A stretch of DNA of 28,844 bases from Emiliania huxleyi CCMP1516 (Eukaryota > Haptophyta > Isochrysidales > Noelaerhabdaceae). The notes under the pieces are model-generated. The model made no database searches, had not been told where the DNA came from, and saw only the letters and a list, made by a program, of their open reading frames with translations. The DNA is taken from positions 227,114 through 255,957 of the forward strand of contig NW_005200615.1 in NCBI RefSeq assembly GCF_000372725.1. Reading direction: 5' to 3'. Numbering within the stretch: position 1 is the first letter of the stretch; every line of letters starts with the position of its first letter. Made by a program: the position numbers and the translations under genes. Shown piece after piece: positions 17,801-28,500 of the stretch.

Positions 17801-19894
17801 GTGCGAGCTGAAAGAGCAAGAGCCCCCGAGCGGAGTAGCGAGACCTCAACTGGCGACACGCGAGGAGGTGGGAGGGGTAGTCTAGTGCCGGGGCTAGGAG
17901 AGATGGAGGGCTCGCCCCCGAGGCACGGCGCGTGGGTAAGAGACGCCGAACTCCAGGAGGATCCGCTTACGCGCTTCCTACTGCGGTGGGACGAGTTTGA
18001 GGTCGGGACACGGGCGCTGCCCGACAGAAACGGGACGCAGGTCATGATGGGCAAGGATAAAGGGCCGCTCGGCTCAGGGAAGGGCCGTGAGCTCAACGCG
18101 GAGGTGGCCAGGATATGCCTCGCGCTGCACAGAGCGCGGCCATTCACGCACCTCGCTGCGACGGATGGAGGGAGAGACGCGCCGAATAAGTGGGTGGGGG
18201 ATAGGTTCGTACCGCGACCGGTAGTGTCGTATGGGGTGTACGAAGGGCCGGCCCGATTCGGGAGACCCGTCGAGGGATCTGGACAGCTCGAGAGCGGGGA
18301 CGATGAGCTGCGGCTCGCGTTTGGGCAGGGGCTGTGGGGCGGCAGACTGCCAGACGACTGGCAGGTGATAGACGCGGAAATGTACGCGGTGCTGGCTTAC
18401 CTGCGTAAGATGGCGACGTCGGAAGATGCGGCGGACAGGAGGTGCCTCGTCTTGAGCGACTGCAAGCCCGCGCTACAGCAAATCGAGGCGGCGTACCGAA
18501 GAGGCCCTCTTGAGGGGCTCAGGGAGTGGGATCGAGGAGGGGCATATCCTTGAGCGAGGGATGTTAGAGGGGATATGCCGATATCGCGCCCAGCTCGAAT
18601 CTGTCACGTTCCTGTGGGTATACCGAGCCACGCGGGGTGCGCTAGCAACGCCTACGCCGACGCCGCGGCGACTGCATACATGGGGGCCAGCGAGATTGAG
18701 GATGCCACCTCCGTCATCCGAGGAGCAGTGAGGACACGCCCGTGCCTATACACGGACCGCCGGAGGACGGCAGGCGGAGAGTGGAGGGGAGACGTACTGG
18801 ACCGGAGGACCTATTACGCCACACGCGGCCACACGAACGAGTGGGTGCGAGGACGGCTCGGCGAGGGGCTCACGGCGGGGTCGCACACGGCGGGGGTGCC
18901 TGGGCCGCTGTGGAGCGATGTGGTCAGGGGAACGACGAGACACAAATGGGACACGCGTCAGCGGATCAAGGATCAGCACGGCGAGCGTGAGATACAATTC
19001 GCCGACGTGGATGATCACGTCATGGGAGCGCGGGTGCGGCAGCAGGCGGGGGTGCCACACGGAGCGCACCACGAGAGGATCATGCAGGGAGAGGCGGGGA
19101 GAGAGACCCCGGGCGCCGCCACGAGGAGCGAACTCAGGGGCTGCCTCGTATGTAAGGCCGCGAGGGACGCGGCGAGGAGGGCGGCACTAAAGCGGGACCC
19201 GCTGTGTCCGATCGTGCGGAAAGCCGCGCAGCAATGGACCGAGGAAGATGAGAACCCGCCTAGGGCGACAATGGCGCACTTGCTTAGCGGCGCCTGCCTG
19301 GGGAATAGGGAGCAGGCCAGATGGTTCCTCAGAGTAGCGCGAGCGCAGACGGGGACGGCGATCAGCAAAGTAGCACAGGCGGCACCCGACTCCAAGGATA
19401 CACTGAAGACGCTGAGGATAGCGCATGTCGCTGCGCTGAAGGGCTCACGCTATAGGGTGCTGGATGAGGACGGGTACGAGGCACTAGCCCCAGCCGTCGG
19501 GGGGGTGTTGCCAGCACTGGTAGATGACCTCTCGGAGAAGAGCCGGAGGGACCTTGGCGCCGGGGTCACGAGGAACTTGCAAGTCGTGGCCGAGGCGGCG
19601 ACGGGAGCGGTGCAGAGGTGGATCCAGTTCAACGATGAGGCTACCGCGCGCATAATGAAGAGAGAGGAACACATTGAGTGGCTGAGGAAGCTCTTCGCTG
19701 GGTGGAAGGAGGCCCGGCCAGCCTTGAGGGAGTCGCGGAGGAGGAGGGATAACAGAGGTAACGTGGGGACGGGCCAACAGCCAGTGGGACGAACGAGGAC
19801 GGTCGCATTTGCGCGAGGCGAGGCGAGCATTCAGACGCGTTGCATGCGCCATGACTCGCGCCAGCGCGTGCGGGAGCTCCTGGCTGAGCGTTGA
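17801..19894 (+). pseudogene. 5'-truncated non-LTR retroelement: RNase H domain plus CCHC tail
   Basis: The first frame (usable ATG at 17903) carries an RNase H domain: ATDGG (Asp codon 18164), IDAEMYAV (Glu 18377), LSDCKPAL (Asp 18458). It ends early at 18553. The fourth acidic residue follows in PSHAG...NAYADAAATAY (Asp 18659), after a frame change to +1 near 18520 (one extra G) and back near 18620 (TATA, two extra bases). Between the two shifts the middle frame reads GHILERGMLEG and SVTFLWV. The last ~400 residues include CLVC ... HLLSGAC, like the C-x2-C/H-x4-C tail that follows RNase H or RT in LINE proteins. The reverse transcriptase expected upstream is absent, as in ordinary 5' truncation. 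All four catalytic residues survive, so decay is recent. Confidence 0.75.
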
Positions 19895-20097
19895 GTCCAG
19901 GCGAGTTGCGCTGGCCACGATCGCTACGCCGAGCCGAGCTGACGCGCCGAGGCGCCGGCCAGTCGCAGCCGTGAGGCATGCCACAGCAGCAGAGGCAACT
20001 GCCACCCATTGGGCGGGCAGACAGAAGGCCAGGGCAGCACTGGCAAGTGCAACGCGCCTCATGTCGGAGAGCGACCGTGCCTCGTTCGCCGCTTATG

Positions 20098-20264
20098 ATG
20101 TAGAGTTTGTTGTAGAGATTTCACGCTGTAGAGGGCCTCTACATCGCTCTACATCTGCATCGCTCTGTGCCGCGGCGGATGTAGAGCTCTACAGCTCTAC
20201 AGCGCTCCAGAGCGCTCTACAGCTCTACAGCTCTCCAGCGCTCTACACTCTACATCCTCTACAT
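20098..20264. repeat. Cluster of TGTAGAG/CTCTACA words
   Basis: About 15 occurrences of CTCTACA or its complement TGTAGAG within 165 bp. They include the palindromes GTAGAGCTCTAC and AGAGGGCCTCT and CAGCTCTACAGCGCT tandem variants, giving several alternative hairpins. Confidence 0.85.
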
Positions 20265-20292
20265 CGACCCTATCCAGTGCTCAAGTGCTCAA
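20265..20292 (-). repeat. 28-bp dispersed repeat, copy 2 (inverted)
   Basis: Exact reverse complement of 4470-4497; contains ATCCAGTGCTCAAGTGCTCA. Confidence 0.9.
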
Positions 20293-21158
20293 ACGACGTT
20301 TGTGCCGCGTCCCGTGCCCCCGAGTTCATTTTATAAAAGCTAACGAAGGGAACACTTGACGGTCGCGGCCTTCCGACTCGCGCCTCCGCCTCACTGGCAC
20401 TATTGTAGCCCTGGCCGGTGCGCGTGTGAAGTTTAAGTTCCGGAGTAAAAATTCGAACGCGTTCTCCCACGGTGACAAAAAATGTCCACCTCAGAGGCAC
20501 CTCCGGAGGCAGGCCGCCGCACGCCGGCGACACAGCTCCAGCTGTCGAACTGACCCGCAGCTCCTCTCAGAGCGGGAACTGTGACAAAAGTTGACTGAGG
20601 CGGTTGTCAGGAACCATCATACGGATCACATGGTGGCTCTCTCATGACGGGAGACCGACCGACCACTCCTGGGTGGCACTGCCACCGGTGTCGCTCGACG
20701 TCCTGTCGACAGCGTGCCGACAGCGACACAGACCATGTGGGACGCGTCGAGTATCGACCTCTACTGCTTACCCAGCCTTCGAGTGTATCCTGGCTGTGGC
20801 CCCACACCCACTGGTGTCCATCTCAGAGACCGCAGGAGGTCATGAGGGTCGACGGGAGTGCCAACCGCCCACAATGCCTAAATAAACACCCAGCCCAGTA
20901 CGGCTTTTCTGGTTAACCGCCGGTACGTACCGTCTGCGGACGCGGACCCGTGCGCTACCCTCGCGATATACGTGTGTCGATGTGTCCTCGCCGCTGTGCG
21001 CTGTCCGAGCTGACGCGCGGGAAAATGGAAAATGGTGTGCGTCGGTGTCGGGGGCACACGCGTCAAGCCACAAGGGATCTTGCTCGGTCGGCAGGCTGCA
21101 GGCTGGCCTATCTAACCAAGGCGGGAGAGGCGCGCGGCCGACCGGGCGAACCGCCCAC

Positions 21159-22824
21159 TCACGCCGCGGCGGCCGCAGGAGCCACCCTTGACTGCGCCAG
21201 CTTCGAGGCGGGCGCCGCCCCTGCCGCCTTGTCGGCGGGCGGCTCGACCGGCGCCGCGGCGCCCTCCGCATCGGCAGAGGCGGCCTCCGCCGGCTTTGCC
21301 GCCGCCGCCTCCCCCTCCGCACACGCCGCCGCCTCCCCCCCCTTGGCTGCCGGAGCCCCCTCGGCGGCCGCCTCTGCCGCCGCCGCCTCCCTCTCGCCCT
21401 CCGAACCCTCCGCCGGTGCCGGTGCCGCCGCCGGTGCCGCCGCCGCCTCCGTCGCCGCCTCTGCTGCCTCCGCCGCCGCCTCTGCTGCCTCCGCCGCCGC
21501 CGGTGCCGCCGCCGCCGCCTCGGCGGCGCCCGCCGCCGGCGCCTCGCCCTTGGCAGCCGCCTCCGCGGCCGCCGCCGCCTCGCGTGCCGCCTTTGCGGTC
21601 TCCTCCGGCGTCTTGGCGTCCCCCTTGTGCGCGGCAGAGGCAAAGGCGATGAGCGAGGGGGAGGAGCGATCCCCAGTGTACCTGATGGGGCCGCGGGGCA
21701 CGTGCGGAGGAGGCGGCGGCGGCGGTGCGGTGCTGGCCGCCCATTCGTGTCGCGGCATTCTCGCGGTGGTGGCGCCGGGCCCCGGCCGTGCTCTCTGCCG
21801 CGGGGCGGGCTGGTGCTTGTGCGCGCACTCGAGGTGGTTTCCACCGACAACAAACCGCACAGTCGGCAGCGCCTGCACCTGCAGCGCCTCCGCGATGAGG
21901 GCGCCGCCGGCGATCGCCTGTGATAGGGCACGTCACTCGCCTTTGGACGGTGTCTGTATGGAAGAAAGGTGTTTTGGGGTAGAAAGGTGTCTCGCCTGCA
22001 GGTTGAGCGCGCCGACGCGGACGCCCGAAGGCTTGAGCGCCGTCGCCGCCTCCTTGAAGGCGCCAACCATCGACTTGCAGTGCGCGCACGCATGCCTACG
22101 TCATGAACACACCAATCAACGTCGGGGCGTGTCGACGGTATCGTGCGGTGGAGCACCGCTCGAAGACCAGGGCTACGAATGCAGAGGCTACAGCTGGATG
22201 CGTGCACGGATCTGCACTGCGCATCTAGGCACGCGTTCCCGTAAAAGGCGACGAGCACGCCCTCCTCGCCGCTGAGCCACTCCTGTCCTCGGACGCGGCG
22301 GCGGTGGGCGATGCCGCGGCGGGGAAGAGAGGCAGCGGCGAGGAGAGAGGCAGCGGCGAGGAGTGAGGCAGTGGAGGAGTGGTGCTCGCCTTTGCGTCGT
22401 CGAGGGACAGCTCGGTCACGTCCGAGCCGGCAAATTCGGACGCGTCCGCCATCAGCTGCTTCTGCAGCTCCTCGACCGTCTTGACCTGAGCCTCCACCCC
22501 AATAGCACTGAAGGCCGCCTTGAGCCTCGCCATTGCCTCCTCGGGTCCCTGCGCGACGGCGCTCTCGCCCTCCGCCGCCACACGCTGGACCACGGCGCTC
22601 GCCTCCTCGCGACTGGCGCCCGCCTCCACCAGCACGCCGACCAGCTTCTCCTCTGCGACACCCTCGGCCGCTGAGACCACTAGCACGTGCGACAGCCCGG
22701 CGGCGGCGGCTGGCGCCGCCTCAGGCGCCGGCTCAGCCGGCTGACCGGCGCGCCGGAGCGCCGCGGCGTCGGCGCCGAGCGCCAGGCACGAGAGGATGAG
22801 GGAGCCAGCGAGGCGATGCATCAT
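21159..22824 (-). CDS. Secreted thioredoxin/PDI-like protein with CAHC active site, 5 exons
   Basis: Exons 22824-22390, 22282-22239, 22095-21996, 21917-21829 and 21681-21159 sum to 1191 nt with every phase closing (396 aa). Introns are GC-AG, GA-AG, GC-AG and GT-AG, each followed by G. MMHRLAGSLILSCLALGADA is a signal peptide, which favours this start over in-frame upstream sequence. Residues about 40-145 form an alpha/beta domain (HVLVVSAAEGV, EEKLVGVLVEAGA, FSAIGVEAQV) that I do not recognise. The thioredoxin fold follows: GVLVAFYGHACAHCKSM, GVRVGALNLQA, LQVQALPTVRFVVGGNHLE, YTGDRSSPSLIAFA. It has the CxxC pair, the cis-proline (ALPT) and the typical EYxGxR end. CAHC replaces the PDI-type CGHC. 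About 160 Ala/Glu-rich residues follow and there is no KDEL-like tail. An oxidoreductase of the secretory pathway or cell surface is inferred. Confidence 0.85.
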
Positions 22825-23118
22825 TCGAGGAGCCGTAAGCGAGGCGTGCGGTGCGGCGTGTGGTGACGCAGATCGGGCTCTCAAAAAAAGAAAAAATAAT
22901 GAATACACCTCCAACAGGCCAGGGGAACTTAGGGCGATCGGTCTGTCGCTCGCGGCCAGCACCGGCGTTCTCAGGCCAGTGCAGCCGCGGGAAGTGCGGA
23001 GCCTGGCAAGACGACTGGTTGGCTCGACGGACCTTCTTGGACGGGTTTCCGGTGGGAGGGGGAGGACTATCTCGTCAACGACATTGCACCGGGGCCGACA
23101 CAGTCGGGGGGGCAAGCG
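22825..23118. other. Likely promoter-side region of the thioredoxin-like gene
   Basis: Contains an A-run (AAAAAAAGAAAAAATAATG, about 22882-22900) and a + strand frame reading GKCGAWQDDWLARRTFLDG that may be an upstream exon or frame-shifted start of the next ORF. No regulatory motif recognised. Confidence 0.35.
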
Positions 23119-24168
23119 ATGAAGGCGTACGCCTGCTGTGTGAAGAGGCGGGTGGCATCGGCGGGCCCGCTATCCGAACACAACTCGGCCTTTGATATCC
23201 GGTCAGTGTGGGACCGAATCGAGAGGGACCGGGTGAGGGGGGAGGCGACGCGACTACTGCGCAGTCTACGGCCTGATGCGGGGCGGGGGGGGGGGGAGAG
23301 GCGGAGCCCTCGGCGAATCCGGGCCCTGCCCCCCCCGCCTTCCCGAGGGGAGACGAGAGCTAGGCCCCCCCCCACGAGCGGGGTGGACGGCCGACGCGTG
23401 GAACCACGGCTGGAACGGCCGCAGGGGCAGGGGGCCGCCCCCGAGGCCCCGCTCCAGGAGCTGTGGCGGCCGGCACCGCCACCAGGCCCGCCCCCACCAC
23501 CACCGCCTCCGCCCCCGCCGTTGGAGCGACCGCTGGGTCGAGGGGCCGCCCCTGAGGCCCCATACCAGGCGGTGCGGCCGCCAGTACCGCCACCGCTTCC
23601 GCCACCCCCGCCCCCACCTCCGCCCCCGCCGCCGGCGTGGCCGTCACCGTACGAATCCGTGCGGACCTGGGGGAACCCGGAGCCGCTCCGTCGGAGGTTG
23701 GAATACCCGGGGGAGGGGACCGAGGGGTGGGAGTCGCCGCAAAATGATAACGGGTACGCCGGCGAGCCGAAAGGCCGAGACCGGAGGACCCCAGGTGGAG
23801 CTTGGGGTCAGTTGTCGGAGGAGGCGAGAGATGAGCTGACGCGGCCTCTACGAGTGGAGTCGGGAAGTACGAGCTCGCCGGGGGTGGACCCGTCGCGGCG
23901 GCAGCTGGACCGCTGCGATCTACGACGAGGAGGGCCACGCCTCCCCGAGCCTGAAGAGGAGCCGGCGGAGGGGAGGGGCGAGCCGAGAACGATAGAGAGG
24001 CCGCGGGCGCGGGCGCGACTCGTCGACCAGGGAGAGCGGGCCCGACCTCCCTGGGAGGGATGCAGGCGACACGACACAATGCGCCGCCGCCCTCGCCTGG
24101 GGAAACTTCAGCAGGACAGTCGACGCTCTCGGAGGCGGCAGTACCAGTCGGAGGTGAAGCGGAGGTGA
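23119..24168 (+). CDS. Hypothetical proline/arginine-rich ORF
   Basis: A 349-residue frame. It starts as ordinary globular-looking sequence (AFDIRSVWDRIERDRVRGEA), passes two similar blocks of the form GRGAAPEAPYQ followed by 9-13 prolines, and ends in a basic Arg-rich tail (RRSRRRQYQSEVKRR). The duplicated block plus poly-Pro and basic tail resembles the ORF1/gag-like proteins of retroelements more than a cellular enzyme, but no zinc knuckle or other diagnostic motif is present. A different frame just upstream (22851-23195) also looks coding, so a frameshift or spliced start is possible. Followed by GAATAAAAG at 24239-24247. Confidence 0.3.
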   Translation: MKAYACCVKRRVASAGPLSEHNSAFDIRSVWDRIERDRVRGEATRLLRSLRPDAGRGGGERRSPRRIRALPPPPSRGETRARPPPTSGVDGRRVEPRLERPQGQGAAPEAPLQELWRPAPPPGPPPPPPPPPPPLERPLGRGAAPEAPYQAVRPPVPPPLPPPPPPPPPPPPAWPSPYESVRTWGNPEPLRRRLEYPGEGTEGWESPQNDNGYAGEPKGRDRRTPGGAWGQLSEEARDELTRPLRVESGSTSSPGVDPSRRQLDRCDLRRGGPRLPEPEEEPAEGRGEPRTIERPRARARLVDQGERARPPWEGCRRHDTMRRRPRLGKLQQDSRRSRRRQYQSEVKRR

Positions 24169-24586
24169 GACCTCGGCCAAAGAAGAGACATCAGAAACGG
24201 CTACAGCGGCCGTCACACCTCACACGACGCTCGGCTGGCGAATAAAAGAGCGAATCAGGGAGAACCGGAGCCCCGGGGGGGCGAGCGGTGGAACCATGAG
24301 ACGGGATACTGAGCGAGGACCTGTGTACGTGCGTGGTGTACAGTGTCGTGTCTACTAGCTCCGAGTAGAGGGGGCGTTCTGAAGTTAAGGGGAGACCCGG
24401 TACACGGAACTAACCCTCGGAGACCCGTGTTTACTTTACGGCCCTTGCCCTGCGAACGCACACCCCCAGGGCTAGGGCTCTCTTGCCCGCAACCCGATGC
24501 CAATCATCCGGCCCGCTGGGTGCGCTTCTTAGCTCCCCGGCCCTGGATGTGCGGTTGCTGACTGCACTCCAAGTGCTCCAAGTGCT
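24169..24586. other. Noncoding stretch
   Basis: No coding frame or RNA gene recognised. Contains AATAAA just after the preceding ORF. Confidence 0.4.
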
Positions 24587-24662
24587 AAGGTAAGGTAAGG
24601 TAAGGTAAACTTCTCCACACACACGAGGTGGTGGGGCAAGGGGGGGCAACCCTCGCGTCTCC
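24587..24662 (+). repeat. GTAAGG-led dispersed repeat, copy 2
   Basis: Four GGTAA units, then AAACTTCTCCACACACAC, AGGTGG and CCCTCGCGTC, matching 7850-7940. The 7850 copy has an extra TCTCTAAGAAAGCC between GGTAA units. Confidence 0.8.
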
Positions 24663-24723
24663 ACGTCTAACGACAGGAGCCCCACGGCATTTAAAGTGCA
24701 AGGCCCGGTGCGCGTGGGTGAGC

Positions 24724-24833
<110 letters not shown>

Positions 24834-25583
24834 TCACGTCACTGCATCCTCTGCCGGTTCCTCCCGTCGCCTCTTCTTTGTTCGAATGTTTTTCAATCCA
24901 TCCTTCACGAAGCCCTCCCATGTGGCTAGCGTTCTTTGCGAATGTCTCGAGATGGCCAGCAGGCGCTGTCTGCTCGCGGCCTGTGCGGGCCGCTCGTCCT
25001 CCTCGCCCTTCTTTCGTCCTCCCGTCCCTCCCCTCCACCATGGCCTCCTCGGCACTTCTTTCTCCATCCGCCTCGCCCTGCCTTTTCGTGTCGTGCCGTT
25101 CGCCCTCCATTCGGTGACTTCCATGGCTGTCCGCCTCCTTTTGGGTGGCGCTCTCGATACCGTTGCGCGTCAACCTCGACGTCGCTGTCGCCCTCCCCGT
25201 CCCCGTCGTCGCCCATGCCTCGGTTCGCGTCATTGGTAGCGTTTCCGTTGTTCCCTCGTGCTCCGCCGTCGCCCTCTCTGCTCGGGCCATTCGCGATTTC
25301 GCTCCTCCTGCGTGTCGCCCCTCCGTCTCCTCCCCTGCCTTCGTCGTCATCGTCGCTGTCGCGAAAGCCCGGCTCCGGCCCCTCGATTCCCTCGTCTATC
25401 CCCTCCGCTGTGCTCCCCCGACGCTTTTCCAAGTGCTGTACTCCAAGTCGGGTGCTGTATGCCCCACAACGTACAAGAGAGCACACAGGCCCAACTGACA
25501 GACGATAGACCGAACCGCATGCACACATGCGCGATGAACCCATGCAAAACACCAAAGACAGGTTTGTGACCTCGGCACCACCG
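24834..25583. other. Region downstream of the TIR gene; possible minus-strand exon
   Basis: On the minus strand about 24960-25430 one frame is rich in Gly/Asp/Arg and free of stops (GFRDSDDDDEGRGGDGG, GDGEGDSDVEVDAQRYRERH). It could be an intrinsically disordered exon or only the complement of a pyrimidine-rich tract. No start, splice sites or family could be assigned. Short CCAAGTGCTGTA-like words echo those at 24565. Confidence 0.3.
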
Positions 25584-28500
25584 CTAAACCTCCTCCACCG
25601 CCCCCGCTCCTCCCTCCAGCCGACGCGCCCCGCCAACGAGCGTCACCTCGGCGCCCGCGCGGCAGCCTGTCGACACGCGCGACACCGGAACCGCCGGCGG
25701 CGACGAGGCGAGGCCGCCGCTCAAGCAGCGGAGGGAGCCCGCTGCGCCGCCGGCCCAGCCGAGGCGCAGCTGCTGCGACCTCCCCGCCGGCGCCACGCGC
25801 AGCCCGGGCAGGGAGCCGACCGTGTCCTGCGCCTCCTCCCCGTCGGACGTCACGTCCGAGGTGCGGCGCACGCTCGAGCGGTGGCCCGAGGCGCCCGAGC
25901 GGGCCGAGCCGTGCCGCGACGAGAGGTGGATCGACGAGGCGAGCACCGCCGCCGTCTTCGCGGCGGCGGCGTTGAGCCGGCCCGCCGCGGCGTGCCGGGC
26001 GCCCATGCGCTTGCTCGCGCCCATCGCCTTGGCGGCGAGCGCGATGCTAATCTCGCGAAAGGGTGTGGCGTGGAAGGCGACGGCGAGGCTCGAGTAGAGC
26101 CCGCCCTCCACCAGGTCCTCGGGGGTGGTGGTGAGGAAGTGGGAGAAGGCGACCCCGCCCTGCGCCGGGTCATTCTCGTGGACCGCGAGCAGGCGCATGC
26201 CCGCCGCGCGCACGGCCCGCAGGTCGGCGGCGAGCTCGTGGCCCTCCTCCCCCGCAAACGTGCCTCGGCGCAGGTAGAGGAGAAACACCTCGCGCACCAG
26301 CGCGGCCGAGTCGGTGAGCGCGGTCCCCGCCGTCGCCGCGTCCGACTCGGAGGAGCAGCCGCTCTCGCACGGCGAGGCGTCGCTCGGCTCCGCAAGCAGC
26401 GCCACCGAGAGCTCGCGGAACCGCGACGCGAGCTCCTTGGCCACCGTCCCGGCGCCGGAGTTGTGCCGGCTGAAGCGCAGGCAGACGGGCAGCTCAAAGC
26501 TGAGCGCGTCGGCCGAGATCTCGCCGGGGAAGTAGAGCGGCAGCGCGTCGCACGTGGAGGCGTACTGCGGCGAGGCGAGCAGCAGCTGCTCCGCGATCAG
26601 CTTGAGGCTCATCTTTTGGAAGTCAGCAATGCGGTGCCACTGAATGGCGCGCCCACCCGCCATGCCCAGCCGGCGGCGGCTGTCAAACACGCGGTCGCGC
26701 AGCTCGTCGGGGCACTCGCTCATCGACTCCTCGAGGGTGAGCCCGCCCTTGGCCTCGTTGGCCTCGTGAACGAGCACGATCGGCTTGCGCAGCTGCACCG
26801 CGCACCGGATCTCGCGCAGGCAGTTGCGGCTGCTAAAGTAGCCCTTGGACAGGAACATGAGCACGAGCGCGCTCTGCCCAATCTCCGACTCGAGCGCGCT
26901 GATGTCGGCGAGGTCGTCGACGTCGAGGAAGATGCGCGAGCCGGGCAGGATCACCTGCAGCGCGCGCTTGATGTTGGCCGCCTGGTCTTGCCCCGTCGAC
27001 CAAACGTGGCTCACGAACAGATGCCACTTGTCGCCCTGCGCGATGGTGAGCGGCGGCTCGAGCCCATTCTCGACGAGCCGCAGCGTCGGCAGCGTCGTCG
27101 CGTACCGGCCGGCCGCCCAGGCGAGGAGGAGGAAGGCGGACACGAGCATCGCCGTGCCAAAGACGACAAACACGAGCGCGGGCAGGTAGCTCGTCCGTCC
27201 CATCCCAAAGGTCTCGCACGTGTCGGCCGAGAGGTTGCACACGTTGATGACGAGGGCGGCGATCAGGATCACGAGCAGGCAGACGTGCCCGAGCATCATC
27301 ATGCGGTCGTCGAGCGGCCGCTTGAACGGCGAGAGGAGGAACTGCATCGTGATGAAGAGGATGGTGACAAGCAGCGCGATGAGCACGCGCAGCTGCGGCG
27401 AGCCCTGCGTGCCGATGAGCACAAAGCCGGTGATGGTCAGCCGCCGGAGCAGGTCGAGCGGCTCCCACCAAAAGGTGCGCTGCTCGTACTCGGCCCAGAG
27501 GAAGCTGCTCGCGCGCGTCAGCGCGGTCGAGCGCGTGTCGCGGATAGCGCGCTTCGCGGCGAGCAGCAACAGCACGTAGAAGAGCGGCACGCCCACCGGC
27601 CAGATGACGAGGAAGACGCACGCCCACAGCTCCACCTCAGCGTACTCGGCAGAGGCGCAGTCGAGGGTGAGGTCGTCCGCGAGGTAGGCGCGGAGCTCGT
27701 ATGGCTCGTCGGCGGTGCTGAACTCGACGCAGTTGAACGACGAGAGGATCCGCTCCGAGGTGGAGGGCACCACGACAAAGGTGAGGAAGAGCGTGAGCGG
27801 CAGCGCGCGCAGCAGGCCCCGCCCCACCACACCCGCCGCCCCGTCCGCGGACGACTGCACCCGCCGCACCTCGAGCGCCGCGCGTGCGGACCCGTTCCTG
27901 CCAGCCGTCCGGAAGGAGAGCTGCCGCGCCTGGCGCCGGATCCGCTGGCCGAACGATTCGCTCGCCTCCAGGGCCTCGGCGTCGGAGCTGGTGACACTGA
28001 CGCTCGAGCCGCGCCCAGGCCCGTCACCCGGCTGCGGCGGCAGCCGCGAGAGGCCCACGGCGTCGAGAAAGGCGATCCGCCCCCGCGGGGAGATGAGGCT
28101 GGAGACGCGCTGCAGCATGGCGCGCGGCGTCGTGATGAGCATCGTCGCCACCCGCGGGGACGCCGCCTCGGACATAGGCGGCGGCGGCGGTGGCGGCGGC
28201 GGCTCCACGGACTGCGTAGCTTCGGGCGGCGGCGGCAGCGGCGGCGGCGGCGGCGGCGGCGGCAGCAGTGGCGGCGGCAGCGGCGGCGGCGACGGAGGCG
28301 GCGACGGAGCGCCCACCGCGCCCGTCACACCCTCGTTGGCGCTCTCCTCGCGCAGCGAGGTCGTCCCGGCAACCTTGCGGCGCGCCGCCCCCTCCTGCAC
28401 GATGTTTTTGAGGGCGATCAGCGCCAAGACGACGATCGGCCACGTCGACGAGACCGTCAGCCGGACGAGGTACGAGCCGTAGCACGCACCGGGCAGAAAG

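Larger units (their letters stand above)
19895..21158. other. Noncoding region after the retroelement
   Basis: Holds the likely 3' untranslated end of the retroelement, the CTCTACA/TGTAGAG cluster, the 28-bp inverted repeat copy, and about 850 bp where several overlapping frames exist but none resembles a protein. An AATAAA occurs on the + strand near 20881. The last part is the 3' flank of the thioredoxin-like gene (-). Confidence 0.5.

Noticed and set aside
18160..18166. Host RNase H1 gene
   Set aside because: The PSHAG/NAYAD arrangement, CCHC-like tail and lack of an RNase H1 N-terminal domain point to a retroelement.
20950..22275. 441-residue Ala-rich + strand frame
   Set aside because: Antisense shadow of the five-exon thioredoxin-like gene. 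It shows no motifs of its own and crosses that gene's splice sites.
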